In this document: positions 18,633 through 28,400 of the stretch, piece after piece
How the letters are laid out: every line of letters begins with the position of its first letter
Numbering within the stretch: position 1 is the first letter of the stretch
Assembly: GCA_019918135.1 (NCBI GenBank)
Contig: WBZZ01004161.1
Span: forward strand, 1 to 39,864
Origin: Paulinella micropora
Lineage: Eukaryota > Cercozoa > Imbricatea > Euglyphida > Paulinellidae
DNA length: 39,864 bases
Reading direction: 5' to 3'
Notes under the pieces: generated by a model
Database searches by the model: none
What the model saw: the letters and a program-made list of their open reading frames with translations, nothing else
Told to the model about the DNA's origin: nothing
Translations under genes and position numbers: made by a program

Positions 18633-19715
18633 ATGATTACAAGGCGGGCCTCCAGGCCGCGCAAGCGAGCTGGGCTGGTGGTCTTGTACGTGCGGCACCT
18701 GTTGGTGACCAAGAACGTCGAGCGGCTGCTCGACGAGGCGGCGCTGGCGGACGAGGTGTTTAGCTCGGCGGTGCCGTGGATCGACGTGTCGAGGAGCCGG
18801 GAAGTGCAGCGGGCGCGCGAGATCCTGTTTTCGCAGGCGCGGGGGCGCGGTTGCCCGGGCGTGCTAGCCTGTTCGCCGCTGCCGCGTGCCATGCTCACAG
18901 CGCTGCTGGTCGCAGGACGCTACGCGGACGAGCACGGCCTGCGCATCCACGTGCTGCACGAGTTTGCACCGGCAACGGCGACGGAGCCGCAACCGCCGCC
19001 GAGCAGAGAAGACGCGCTGCGTACGGTAGAGACCACGCTCGCACAGCTTGCCAGCCGCTACAGCAATACAGCGGGCGAGTACTTGTTCTTGCTGCGCAGC
19101 TGCCGCCGGCTACTATCCAGCCCGCCCGGCTTGCCCAGCCCGCAATGCGGGCTGGAGGCGGGGCGCGGGGGGCATGCCCCGCCACAGGGCTGGGCGTGCG
19201 TCTTTACTCACAAAAGCTACATTATGAACCGAGTCTCCGGAGGCGCTTGGGCTCCCAATCTGTCGGTCTGGCGCCAACACGTGCGAACGAGAAGCTCAGG
19301 ACCGCGCAGCGGGGGGGGCTTGCGGGTGTGCAAGCCCGTAATGCAAGGGCGGGGGCTGACGCAGGCTTCGGGCGCTGAGCCCTGGGGAGCAAGGTCTGTC
19401 TGCAGGGAATGGAGCCGGCAGCAGGCGTATTGGCGGGGCGTAGGCCAGTTCACGTACGACCAAGCTAGGAACGACTGGCGGAGCCTTACAATGTCGCAAG
19501 CCAAACAAGAAATTGCGCGGCATTTGATTTCAAAGTTTTTTTTTCTTGTGAGGAAGGAGGAAGGAAAGGGGACAAGAGAGAGAAACAAACGGGGGAGGGG
19601 GGAGTGCCCCCCCCCCCCCCACCTCTTCCCAAGAAGAAAGATATTGAGTGACAGGTGCCCGTTTTTCTTCGGGGATACCCTAACAAAAACAAAGAAAAAG
19701 AAAAATGTCCGATAA
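18633..19715 (+). CDS. Histidine-phosphatase (PGAM-like) superfamily protein, 3' part altered
   Basis: The ATG at 18633 follows TTTAATAATAAACAG. The N-terminal part has the superfamily layout: a beta strand with Arg-His (GLVVLYVRHLLVTKNVERL, where family members have R-H-G-x4-N), then SPLPRAMLTALLVAGRYAD, matching the second motif S-P-L-x-R-A-x-x-T-A, and an HEFAP segment. The Gly after the catalytic His is replaced by Leu. Good coding stops near 19100 (FLLRSCRRLL). The rest runs through GC-rich hairpin repeats and low-complexity sequence to a stop at 19715, 11 bp into the next gene. The C-terminal catalytic His motif is not seen, so the gene is probably truncated by repeat insertion and may be inactive. 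Confidence 0.55.
   Translation: MITRRASRPRKRAGLVVLYVRHLLVTKNVERLLDEAALADEVFSSAVPWIDVSRSREVQRAREILFSQARGRGCPGVLACSPLPRAMLTALLVAGRYADEHGLRIHVLHEFAPATATEPQPPPSREDALRTVETTLAQLASRYSNTAGEYLFLLRSCRRLLSSPPGLPSPQCGLEAGRGGHAPPQGWACVFTHKSYIMNRVSGGAWAPNLSVWRQHVRTRSSGPRSGGGLRVCKPVMQGRGLTQASGAEPWGARSVCREWSRQQAYWRGVGQFTYDQARNDWRSLTMSQAKQEIARHLISKFFFLVRKEEGKGTRERNKRGRGECPPPPHLFPRRKILSDRCPFFFGDTLTKTKKKKNVR
19135..19182 (+). repeat. Dispersed GC-rich double-hairpin repeat, copy 2
   Basis: Stem 1 is CCAGCCCGC-AAT-GCGGGCTGG (19135-19155). It is followed by GAGG-type purines and stem 2 GGCGGGGC...GCCCCGCC (about 19157-19182) enclosing GGGCATGC. Another hairpin, GGGCTTGC-N6-GCAAGCCC, lies at 19316-19337. Related copies are at 15139-15187 and 39022-39161. 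Confidence 0.65.
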
Positions 19716-21156
19716 TGATTACATGCTGGCTGAGCTCTGGGATGTGCTAGCAGGGGATACTAGCGACAGTGACTCTGCGGATGACTGGGACTCGGACTCG
19801 GACTCGGACTTGGAAGAGCAGCCAAGGGTTTTGGTCTTGTCTGGCTCCGGCTGCTGGTGTGAGCGCTTTAGGAACGAAATCCTGGCCGGGATCAAGGCGC
19901 AGCAAAAAAAAGCTTCGTCGGCGGATTCCAGTAGCCGCCCCGAAAAAAAACGCAGGGTTTGTTCCAGGAACCGCTGGCCTAGGGCAGGGGCGGGGGGGCG
20001 CACACCTCCGCCTTTGATTTCCAACAAGCTAGCCTCCCTGAATAAAGCGGCAATGACCGCTGCCATCAAGTCACTGGAGGCCTACAACGTGGGAGCAGTG
20101 CGAGAGGCCATGCTCTCTGCGGGCTCCAGGTACGCGGGGTGGAAGTGGGGCGTCTCCCTGCCTACGCCTGCGATTAAGATGGCTGCGTTCTTTATGTTTT
20201 CAGCGGGGCTCGAGGTCGCAAGGATCTGTTACAACTGCACGGGCCCCAAAAAGCGCGGCTCTGCCTGGAGGTGTAGGTGCGCTTTCAGGCACAATGCCCT
20301 GGGGCAGGCCATCAAGCCCCGGGGGTATGCACCCTGCAACTTTGCGCAGGCCTGGTCGCCAGAGGGGGGACACGACTTTGGTTTTCTCCTGCCGGTCTTG
20401 AGGGAAAGCCCGGCAGCAGTGCAAAACTCGCTCGAGCCACTCCTCGACGACCTGGCCCACCAGGAGGTCAGGCGCCGGCACGACGAACTGGGCTCCGACT
20501 GCTCCTTGGCCATGTTTGCGCTGGGAGTCGGCCACCGGGACCCGCTGTGGTTATGGTACGAGAACCGGTTTTTGTTGGCGCAGGTTGATTCCGTGGTGGA
20601 GCAGAGACGGCGGCAGGAGCTGACCCTGCGGCTGCGGGTCCTTGCGGTGGAGGAGGAGGACGACAGGGGCACGACGACGACGCAGGAAGCCGAGGCCCAA
20701 GCAGAGCGCATGTCCGAAGAGGACAGGGCCAAACTAGAAAAAGCCTGTCTGACCAACCCCGCTGGTTTGCTGGTTCCAGCGCTAGAGCCAGTGCTGCGAA
20801 AAACGGGGCTCTCATATGTTTTGCGTTCTTTCGTAGTGAGCGCCAACTACCGCGGGGTGCCCCCCGAAGCCCCTGCAGTCGCCGCGTGGCCCGACCACTT
20901 CACGCAGATCTTTGACTTGGCGGAGCGCTTGTCGACGGGGGAAGCGACAGCAACTAAGGGCGTGCTTTGCGTCCTACAGCAGCCATTCCACAGGTTTTTC
21001 TGCACCTACATCGACCCTCACATCCGCCGGGTCCGCCCAGACTGGCCCGCCGCTCTCTCGGCTATCGTCGGCTCCTACTCTATCGCGGGGGGGCTGCACG
21101 CCCAACCCGTCCAGCCCGGCCCAGCCCACTGGCGTGGGCAAGAAGAAATTTGCTAA
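19705..21156 (+). CDS. Unknown protein, acidic N terminus, NLS-like stretch and Cys cluster
   Basis: 483 codons from the ATG at 19705. The N terminus is acidic with an Asp-Ser repeat (SDSDSADDWDSDSDSDLEE), followed by a basic nuclear-localisation-like PEKKRRVC. A Cys-rich segment (ICYNCTGPKKRGSAWRCRC) could bind zinc. Downstream is helical and charged with an internal DRGTTTTQEAEAQAE linker. The acidic start resembles that of the origin-binding helicase (MSDTDTSDGDDMGDDD), hinting at a nuclear, DNA-linked role, but I do not recognise the family. The last 25 or so codons (HAQPVQPGPAHWRGQEEIC) are low complexity. A clear 3' signal follows within 20 bp. Confidence 0.6.
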   Translation: MSDNDYMLAELWDVLAGDTSDSDSADDWDSDSDSDLEEQPRVLVLSGSGCWCERFRNEILAGIKAQQKKASSADSSSRPEKKRRVCSRNRWPRAGAGGRTPPPLISNKLASLNKAAMTAAIKSLEAYNVGAVREAMLSAGSRYAGWKWGVSLPTPAIKMAAFFMFSAGLEVARICYNCTGPKKRGSAWRCRCAFRHNALGQAIKPRGYAPCNFAQAWSPEGGHDFGFLLPVLRESPAAVQNSLEPLLDDLAHQEVRRRHDELGSDCSLAMFALGVGHRDPLWLWYENRFLLAQVDSVVEQRRRQELTLRLRVLAVEEEDDRGTTTTQEAEAQAERMSEEDRAKLEKACLTNPAGLLVPALEPVLRKTGLSYVLRSFVVSANYRGVPPEAPAVAAWPDHFTQIFDLAERLSTGEATATKGVLCVLQQPFHRFFCTYIDPHIRRVRPDWPAALSAIVGSYSIAGGLHAQPVQPGPAHWRGQEEIC

Positions 21157-21172
21157 AGACACAGGAAGTGTA

Positions 21173-21185
21173 TTTTTAATAAAAA
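21173..21185 (+). terminator. Polyadenylation-type signal TTTTTAATAAAAA
   Basis: It contains AATAAA 20 bp after the stop of the 19705-21156 gene. Similar AATAAA-containing signals follow other genes in this window: after 34559 and 29728 on the minus strand (TTTTAATAAAA-like) and after 30443 on the minus strand (CGAATAAAAG). Confidence 0.6.
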
Positions 21186-21222
21186 GCTCAGGCTTTGGCA
21201 AGACATTTTTCTTTTTTGGTTT

Positions 21223-22326
21223 CTACCCGCAGTAGCTCGGCGCTTCGCAATCTCTCTCCAAGAATGACAGCTCGGGCGGCCCGCCCCGCTCCGAGCCTTC
21301 GTCCCGCTCAGCAAGCCTGCGGATCGATAGCCTGCGGGTCGATAGCCAGATGCCGGGCGGCGTCGGGGACGCCGCCAATGGCAGCCTGGTGAGCGGTCGG
21401 TGCCTGGGGACGGGCGTTTTTGTGTAGACGTCAACAACCGCGCGCAGTCTAGAACGACCGCCACGCGGGCCCCCCGTCACTTCTGTGCCGATGTTGGGCG
21501 TGGCTTGCGCCACGTCCTGGCAAAAAGTGCCCTGCTGCGGCGCGCTCTGGACACGCAAAGCCTGCGTTGGCCTGATGTAAAGCCTTGGCTCGTCACGCAA
21601 ACGCTGCAGGTTCTGCAGAAGCTGTGAGGCCACAAGGTAGACCCACGGCGTGGGTAGCAGGACTGACACAAACCCTAACGCCCACCCTACGGAAGGCCGC
21701 GACCTGCCGTCCGACAGCGCTAGCCAGAGCACAAGGTAGAACGCGTGCAGGACCGCACAGCATGCAGAGGCGCACTGCAAGCAGCACAGGCCCCGCGCGG
21801 CTCGCGAGAGCCGCGCGGGGTCGCCTAGTACGCCAGCCCCGACCGACCGCCGCAGTAGGCGAATCTGTGAGTTGGTGTTGAAGAGCAACCAGGCGCCGTA
21901 CAGCTGTGCGATCAGCAGGAAGACCCTGGGCGGCCAGTAGTTTTCCGTGGCAACAGCGAGCGCGGCAGAGGCTACGCACACTGCTAGGCGCAGAAACCTG
22001 ACGTCATGGCACGGCTTGCGCGCGCCCAAAGGACCCAGCCCGTGCGGGTAGCGTTCTAGGCATTCTAGCCACATGTGCCACGCCGGCGGCAGTAGCAGGG
22101 ATTGGTATTCACTTTGCCACAGTAAGGTTTGCCCGTCTCCGAGAAGCAGCAAAACTGCCGCGTGCGCTACGGTCCAGAACCAGATGCGCAATGTCGTGAA
22201 CACGGCGGTCCGCCGCTGCCTTCCGCTGTCGACTCCCAGTTGCAGGCAAAGCAGCCAAGCCATGCCGCACATGAAGGCGGCAGCGGAGGCGAGCCCGAGG
22301 TGCACCGCCGCGGGGCTACCTAACAT
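21223..22326 (-). CDS. Polytopic membrane protein with 6-7 predicted TM helices
   Basis: 367 codons from the ATG at 22326. By eye the hydrophobic segments are LGLASAAAFMCGMAWLLCLQ, IWFWTVAHAAVLLLL, a weaker YQSLLLPPAWHMWLECL, FLRLAVCVASAALAVA, VFLLIAQLYGAWLLF, CLQCASACCAVLHAFYLVLW and WALGFVSVLLPTPWVYLVAS. A hydrophilic, Arg/Pro/Ser-rich tail of about 130 residues follows. The count and tail are compatible with a seven-TM receptor-like topology, but I see no DRY or NPxxY motif, so a GPCR call is not justified. The gene is convergent with 19705-21156 and separated from it by 66 bp containing the shared 3' signal. Confidence 0.6.
   Translation of the reverse strand: MLGSPAAVHLGLASAAAFMCGMAWLLCLQLGVDSGRQRRTAVFTTLRIWFWTVAHAAVLLLLGDGQTLLWQSEYQSLLLPPAWHMWLECLERYPHGLGPLGARKPCHDVRFLRLAVCVASAALAVATENYWPPRVFLLIAQLYGAWLLFNTNSQIRLLRRSVGAGVLGDPARLSRAARGLCCLQCASACCAVLHAFYLVLWLALSDGRSRPSVGWALGFVSVLLPTPWVYLVASQLLQNLQRLRDEPRLYIRPTQALRVQSAPQQGTFCQDVAQATPNIGTEVTGGPRGGRSRLRAVVDVYTKTPVPRHRPLTRLPLAASPTPPGIWLSTRRLSIRRLAERDEGSERGGPPELSFLERDCEAPSYCG
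21791..21820. repeat. Perfect 13-bp GC hairpin inside the membrane protein gene
   Basis: CCCCGCGCGGCTC-GCGA-GAGCCGCGCGGGG forms a 13-bp stem with a four-base loop of GNRA type, within coding sequence (RLSRAARG region). Confidence 0.8.
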
Positions 22327-23116
22327 GTTTCACGTCTGTTTACAAAACAAAAGGAAGGACAAAGACAATGCCTCAGTTCCCCTCCCCCCCCCCCCCCCCC
22401 GCCCTCTCCCACTTTGATTTCTTTCCCGACAAAGTTTGGCCAAGTTGGCGCTAGCGCGAGGCGGGGGGGAGGTTCTACGCCAGGAAGGCAGCCAAGCGTG
22501 CCCCGATGCTCGTTGGGTTTGGTATAAATATCGAACCGGTAGTGTATAAGCTCGGCCTGTAAAGGTCTCGATAAATCCACCTTTGTCTCCAGAATCTGAG
22601 AGAGCCAGCGATAAGTCTTCGCACTTGCGAAAATCTTGATGCTAGCGGCGCTGTGCCTACAACGCTTCAAGGGAGGCGGAGCCAGAGCGCCCCGTCCGTC
22701 GCCTAATTCTCGGCGCCGTCGCATATGCTGCAAAAAGAAAAAAAAACACAAACACACACAAATGATTTCGCCTTGGACGGGCCGGCCGCCACTATCCTTC
22801 TTTGTGGCAGCAGTACAATGCCAACATTGCCGGTGCTTTTGCAGCCTGAATTGCCGGCTTTTGCCATCGCTATGGACAGGGGGGTAGAAGGGGGGGGGGT
22901 GCCCCTCTCTCCCCTGGGGCCTCCCCCTCTCTCTCCTTCAAACTTGTCTTGTGCCTCCCCTCCCCTCTAATCCTTCCCCCCCTGAGCCCGGGGGGCTCAA
23001 GGAGCAGAGGGAGGGGAAGGAGGGGGGAGGGACTTAAGACAATTCGTGCTCACAACAAAAGCTAAGCAGAACGTCATAACGTGTTTTGGTTGTACGTAAA
23101 CAGGCTTGTTGCCACC
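22327..23116. other. Divergent intergenic region
   Basis: It separates the minus-strand membrane protein from the plus-strand gene at 23117, so it should hold both promoters. Contents include a C run (about 22386-22400), a G run (about 22890-22899) and a palindrome CTGAGCCC-GGGGGGCTCA (about 22982-22999). No TATA box is clear. No gene is supported. Confidence 0.5.
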
Positions 23117-24237
23117 ATGACGCAAGACAGTACCCATCGCCAACTATACATTTGGGCCAAGGAATTTACTGCCGCGAACAGAACTATGCACATGCATGGC
23201 CAGGATGACACCAAACGTTGGGAGAAACACAATAGATTTCCTCAGTTCCAGCAGGGGCACATTACAGGCGTTTGCGCAGGTACGCTTGTAGTCCTTTTTG
23301 TTCTTCTTGTTTTTTTCTAGTCCGCTCTGGGCATGTCTTTTTTGGGGGCCATGTTGTCAGGACGAAGACCTAGTACTCTGCGCAGCCGTCCTGCAGGCGA
23401 CCTATCAAAGCTTTGAGGGGGGTCGTAGCTACACACGCACGGAGCATAAGAGGTTGGCTGCGGGCGTCGGACTCCCGCGGCCGCCCCCAGCCCGCTCGGG
23501 GCGGGGCACGTTGCCGCCCCCCCGCGAGCCGCATATTGCAGTCTCAGCCGCGGCGGCCCCTGACCTTTGGGGCCAGTATGTACAGGCTTTGTGCGAATTT
23601 ATTCAGCGGCAAGAGCAATTCAAGCCTACCCCGGCGGCGCCCGGGACTGAGGCCTACTGGGATATGCTTGCCAAGGCACAAAGAGAAACAGTCTGCCAGC
23701 GATGCAAACGTCGCCGGCCTTGCAAACACAACCCCGGGGGGGCACTACACGAACGCCTCCCACAAGATAAAGAAGCGTTCCGCGCTGCCCAAGTGCTGTA
23801 TTGGTTGTATGCGCCCGCGGGCGGCCGGCCTGGCTTAGTCGTTGCCGAAGAGAAGAAGGAGCAGCTTCCGGTGCCCCCCGTGCTCGGCACCGCAGCAGTA
23901 GCACCCCAGCCCAAGCTGCCTGCACAGCGTGTCGACCCCCCCCGCCACGGCTGCCACGGGCCCAGACGAGGGCGCGAGAAACTCGAACGACATAGATCAC
24001 CGAAACTTGTTCAAGTTTATCCAACACGCAAAAAACGAATCGGTCCTAGGCGACGAGGACCATTTAAGGTGTTGGGGGATAGTTCTAAAGGCCAAGAAAA
24101 GAATCCAAAAAGGTGTGTACAACCTGGAGACTTTTCAAACAGACGACGAAACGTTTGCTGCTGCTATGACTCTGTACTTAACACACCTCTCGTCCGACAC
24201 GGCTGGCAGTGGGGTCTACAAACGAGTAAGGCGTTGA
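23117..24237 (+). CDS. Unknown protein, probably split by an intron and a C-run frameshift
   Basis: The ATG at 23117 in a Kozak-like context (CACCATGA) opens a frame to 23279, ending at CAG|GTACGC. Coding resumes after TTGTCAG|GACGAAGAC at 23361 (DEDLVLCAAVLQATYQSFEG) and continues to about 23935, where a run of eight C shifts it to the frame ending at 24237 (NLFKFIQHAKNESVLGDEDH, VYNLETFQTDDETFAAAM). A Cys/Arg motif (CQRCKRRRPCKHN) suggests zinc or nucleic-acid binding. The proposed exons are out of phase by one base, so the exact splice sites or one more indel remain unresolved. I do not recognise the family. Confidence 0.45.
23280..23360 (+). other. Candidate spliceosomal intron (81 nt)
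   Basis: The 5' site is CAG|GTACGC, followed by a pyrimidine-rich tract (TTTTTGTTCTTCTTGTTTTTTTCTAG) and a 3' site at TTGTCAG|GAC. An earlier AG at 23319-23320 is an alternative. Neither choice restores the phase of the downstream frame. Confidence 0.35.
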
Positions 24238-24336
24238 CTGTATTTAATGAATAATTATTATTAAAAGTCTTTTTCTTTCGGACTCGGGGCTAGCCCCCCC
24301 CCCCCCCCCGAGTAATACGCTGGCTGATGGGAGGGC

Positions 24337-27300
24337 TCAACTTCTGTCCACCCAGGGGTCGCTCAGGCAGGCCTCGCGTGTTTTGGGGTTGTTGCTGGCG
24401 GCGAAGCTCTCTGGGCCGTAGCTCTGGCAGGCAGTCCGGGGCAGCTGCGCAAACGTGAAATACCCAGACTGCACAAAATCCTGACAAGTGGCCAGCAACA
24501 ACGCAGGTACGTTCCAGGCACTGAGGTCTTGATTGAAGGAGCAGGCGCCGTCGAAGATCCAACGGTTTTCTCCAAAGGCTTCGTCTCCTGGTATTAATAG
24601 CGCTGAGACGTTCCAACCGCCCAGCGGCTGGTTGAAGGCCCTGGCGTACTGAAAGTTGCCGGTCATCAGTGTGACGCGCGACATGTCCCAGCCTCTGAGG
24701 TCTTGGTTGAAGTCGCGCGTGCCGTAGAAAGCAAAGGTCGCGTATTGCAGGCTGCGTGTGTCCCAGGCGCTCAGTGGCTGGTTGAAGTCGCGGGCGCCGT
24801 AGAAGACCCTGGAAAAGCTTTGCACGGCCGAGGTGTCCAGCGCGCTCACGTCCGAGGCGCGCGTGCCCCGGAAAGCATGCCGCAGCGAGGTGGCGCCGGT
24901 CGTGTTCCAGTACAGCGGCTGGTTGAAGGACCACGCACTCCACAAAATACCCTCGAGGCTGCCCCGCAGGTTGGCGCCGAGGTAGCTGAGGTCTCCCGTG
25001 AGGTACTGCAGGTTCTGGAACAGGTAACTGAAGTCGTCGACGTGCTTCAGGGCGTTGGTGCCCACCGTGGGCGCCAGGTACGTCAAGGATTCCCTGCCAA
25101 CCTTATTTGCCGAACCAGTGTGGAACAAGCCGTTATGCCAGGGCCGCGCTGGCAAGCTAGGGTACCAGGACGAAGCCCTGGTCGTGACGCTGACCTGGCC
25201 CCAGGAGTACACAGCCTGTATCTTGATGCGGTCGTCGGTAAAACTCAGCAGCCCCTCCAGCACGCCCCGGATGCGCAGAGTGCGCCCGTCGAACGTGGAG
25301 GGGCACCGAGTGGGCGTGGTGCAGCTGGAGACGCCCGGCGCTTGGCTGCAATTAACGAAACCATCACCCGTGCCAAAATCTGCTTGGAAGTCGTGCGTCC
25401 CCACGGTCAAGCCGTTGCGCCCCGGCACGCCGGGGTCGAGGTAAACTACCCCGACCGAAATTCCCGAGCACCAATAAAGGAGGACCAGGTCCTGGTCGCA
25501 GCCCAAGCCCGAGAGCCGCTGCCGCCGCGTGCCCTGCAGGGCCTGCACGCAGCCGAGCTGCGTGTACTCGGCGGGTGCCGACTGCAGCCAGACCGACAGA
25601 TCGTGGCTGTAGCACGAGGCGCCGCGCAGCAACAGACGATAGTCGAGCAGCTGCGACGCGTCCCAACCGCGCAGGTCGCCGTCAAAGCCCACCGCGTCCG
25701 AAAAAGCAGCCGTCAGGTTGACGAGCGAACTGGTGCGCAGCCTTCGATTCCGGCAAAGCTGCTGTTGGTGGCGGCAAAGGCAAACGACATGTCTTGCGCC
25801 GCCGACACGTCCCAGCTGGAGAGCCCGAGCGGCTCCAACAGGAACGACTCGGCGAACACGTAGCTCAGGTCCTGTACCTGGCGCGTGTCCAGCGCCGACA
25901 CGTCGAGCGGCCCGGCCAGCGCGACTAGCCCGCTGAACGAGCGGTACAGAGAAGTCAGCCCGGGGCTGGCAGGCAGTGGCGCCACGTGCGCCAGCGCCGC
26001 CAGGTTCTGCAGGTGCCGCCCGGCCGTCGCGTGCAGCTCGATCTCGCCCCAAGCGTGGATGGCTGTCAACACAGCGTCGGGGTCTTCCCCCGGCTGCTGT
26101 TCGCCGCCCCCGCAACTGCAGCAGACGCTGGTCGCGTTCTGCCCCAGCGGGCCCCAGGAGTTCAGGTACCACGAGCACATATTGCTATTGCTTTGAATAG
26201 AGCTCCAGGATGAAAAAACCTCAGCTTTCTTCCCCGCGTACTGCAGGCAAGTGTTGCCCCAGCCATCTGACCAGGCACCCGTGTATGCGTTACGACAAAC
26301 CGTCGTAGGCGCGTACAGCATGCTCCAGCCCAGGGCAGGCCCCGCCAGGCTCACGTTGTACTGCCCCGCTGACGCGTACACGTGGCGGCAGAGCGAGCCA
26401 TTGTTGTAACACTGCTCGGGCAACGAGCCATCGCCCCAGTCCACCTCGAACCCTGCGGGTTGCTGTTGCAGTTGCTGTTGCAGTTGCTGCACCCCCGGCG
26501 GCGCTGTACCTGGACGCCGCCCAGCGGTAGCTGATATACTCCGCCGGCCGCGCTCACGTTAACCACCAGCATGGCGGGGCCCTTGGGGCTCGGTGAACCT
26601 GACACCGAGCTCGACAAAGACACCGAACTTGACACGGACACCGAGCTCGACAAGGACACCGAGCTCGACGAGGACACCGAGCTCGACGAGGACACCGAGC
26701 TCGACGAGGACACCGAGCTCGACCAGGACACCGAGCTCGACCAGGACACCGAGCTCGACAAGGACACCGAGCTCGACAGGGACACCGAGCTCGACAAAGA
26801 CACCGAACTCGACGCGAACACCGAGCTTGAGGCGGACGCTGAGCTCGGCGGGGGCGAACTCGTTGGCTGCAGCAACTGGAAGGTGGCGCCGTCCGGTACC
26901 CTGACCTTTCCACTCGTTTCAGTAAGCTTGCTCATTCGGATCTCGTTGTCATGTATGCGAGCATATGTGTAGCTCATAGCCTGGGCATTGGGCTGCTGCA
27001 ATAGAATACACTTCCCGTAGATTGGGTAGTTGCGTTCTTCGTAAGCGATCCACCAGCCAAGGGCTGGATAAATCGTGCTAAAGTCGGTGATTTTCTTCAT
27101 CCCCAGACACTCCCGGCAGTCAGGGTTATCAGTGGTTGGCGCAAGCCCGTAGATATTTCGACTTGCAGTATAATTGTACAAGAGCATATGGAAGCCGATC
27201 CTGTCGTCAACGAGTCCGTCCTGCTCAAAAGACGGCTTTTGGAACGAGGCGCAAGTACTGGAACTCGAGGCGTTGAAAAGTCCAAAGGTCTGCAGCGTAG

Positions 27301-27655
27301 CGTTGTCGGTGCTGCATTCCTGCAGCCGCAGCTCCAACCAGGCAGGTTCAGACACGTTGCCTTCTGGGCCTGGCACCACGCTCACACACTTTTGAGATCT
27401 CGCATCATACAACGAGACAGCACCCACCAAGCGGGTTAGATTGGGGCCCAAGAAGCTAGACCCCTCAAGATAGTCGGGCTCTGACCAGTTTGCAGCACAT
27501 TGCACCTGGTCTCGCGAGTTAGATTTAGTCGTGACTAAAAGAGCGATGGTTAATATAAGACCCAGGATAACGGCTGCTATGAAAGCCCACCGGCAGGGGC
27601 AGGTTTTTCTGTCGCTCATTAGAGAAAAGCATGCGTAAAGATTTCTGCCGCCCAT
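24337..27655 (-). CDS. Membrane-anchored DUF285 (BspA-like) surface protein with PKD-like domain, two frameshifts
   Basis: The ATG at 27655 leads to a TM anchor (AFIAAVILGLILTIALLVT), an ectodomain with Cys and N-glycosylation sequons, then a stalk of SSSVSx hexamers (about 26610-26850). Coding shifts frame near 26490-26520 into a PKD-like domain (FEVDWGDGS ... HVYASAGQYNVSL), and again near 25740. Next comes a second FGTGDGF-containing beta domain (about 25350-25460). The C-terminal half holds several DUF285/BspA-type repeats with the FNQPLSAWDTRSLQ, FNQDLRGWDMSRVT and FNQPLGGWNVSALL signature (PF03382). Such proteins occur in protists, bacteria and giant viruses as adhesin-like surface proteins. 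The full product would be near 1,100 residues. Role in cell or virion surface interaction is inference. Confidence 0.75.
26600..26835. repeat. 18-bp coding tandem repeat (Ser/Val stalk)
   Basis: About 12 copies of an 18-bp unit (GACACCGAGCTCGACNAG type on the plus strand) encode SSSVSx on the minus strand. Inner units are nearly identical and the edges diverged, as expected for length-variable stalk repeats. Confidence 0.9.
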
Positions 27656-27868
27656 TCTCTTGTTTCTCTTGCCTTTCTGCCGACCTCAGCGAGCTCTCTC
27701 CTTCACTCTCTACCCCTGGGGGTTTGGCGCAGTTACTTGGTATTTGCATACAATACAGTGTCGGCTGGCTTTTCTGTTGTTCAACCTAAAAGAGGGGGGG
27801 GGAGGAGAGAAAGGGGGAGAGCGGAGGGGGGGGGGGGACCGAAAGCGGAAACAAAAGGGGACAGAAAT

Positions 27869-27914
<46 letters not shown>

Positions 27915-28400
27915 TTTACTAATTGAAAAAAGCAAGACAGTGCCCGATGCAAAAGGAGTCCTCGTACCCACACACACGCGAACACGTACCGACGTGGCCC
28001 AGGACTATGTTAGCGCCGTCGTGTGGTACCGGCGGGCGGCCGCTCAGAACTGCCAAGTCTTTTTTTTTCTTTCTTTTAACGAACCCATCGCCCGTGCCAA
28101 ATTCTGCTTGGAAGTCGTGCGTCCCCACCGTCAAGCCGTTGTGCCTTGGCATGCCGGGGTCGAGGTAAACTATCCCGACCGAAATTCCCGCCAGCAAAAT
28201 ATTACATAAGATATGGAGCGGGGCATGCTGCCCCTCCCCCCAGATCTCTCTAACCCACTTTGTTGGCGTAGGCTGGAAGAACGGGAGACGCGGATGGGGG
28301 GGGGAGGGGGGACGAGAAGTGAGGAGCAGAAAGTGTGCTGTGCGCTAATGGTTGCAACAATGGTAATTTGTTTAGCTTAAAAAACAAAAGGGAGAAACTG
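27656..28400. other. Intergenic region with GA microsatellite and duplicated gene fragment
   Basis: It contains G runs (about 27797-27805, 27827-27837, 28298-28316), a GA dinucleotide repeat (27877-27912), a GGGGCA-TGC-TGCCCC hairpin (28220-28234) and the duplicated DUF285-gene segment listed separately. No intact gene is supported. Confidence 0.6.
28078..28194 (-). repeat. Duplicated fragment of the DUF285 gene
   Basis: About 115 bp match 25346-25465 with roughly 90 percent identity by eye, on the same strand (GISVG(V/I)VYLDPG(V/M)P encoded in both). The copy is detached from any other part of the parental gene and runs into unrelated sequence on both sides. Confidence 0.9.

Noticed and set aside
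18776..19378. Second plus-strand frame over the phosphatase-like gene
   Set aside because: Ala/Arg-rich shadow frame of the GC-rich coding sequence; the 18633 frame carries the family motifs.
21223..22326. Calling the polytopic protein a GPCR
   Set aside because: No DRY, NPxxY or other GPCR signature; only the approximate helix count agrees.
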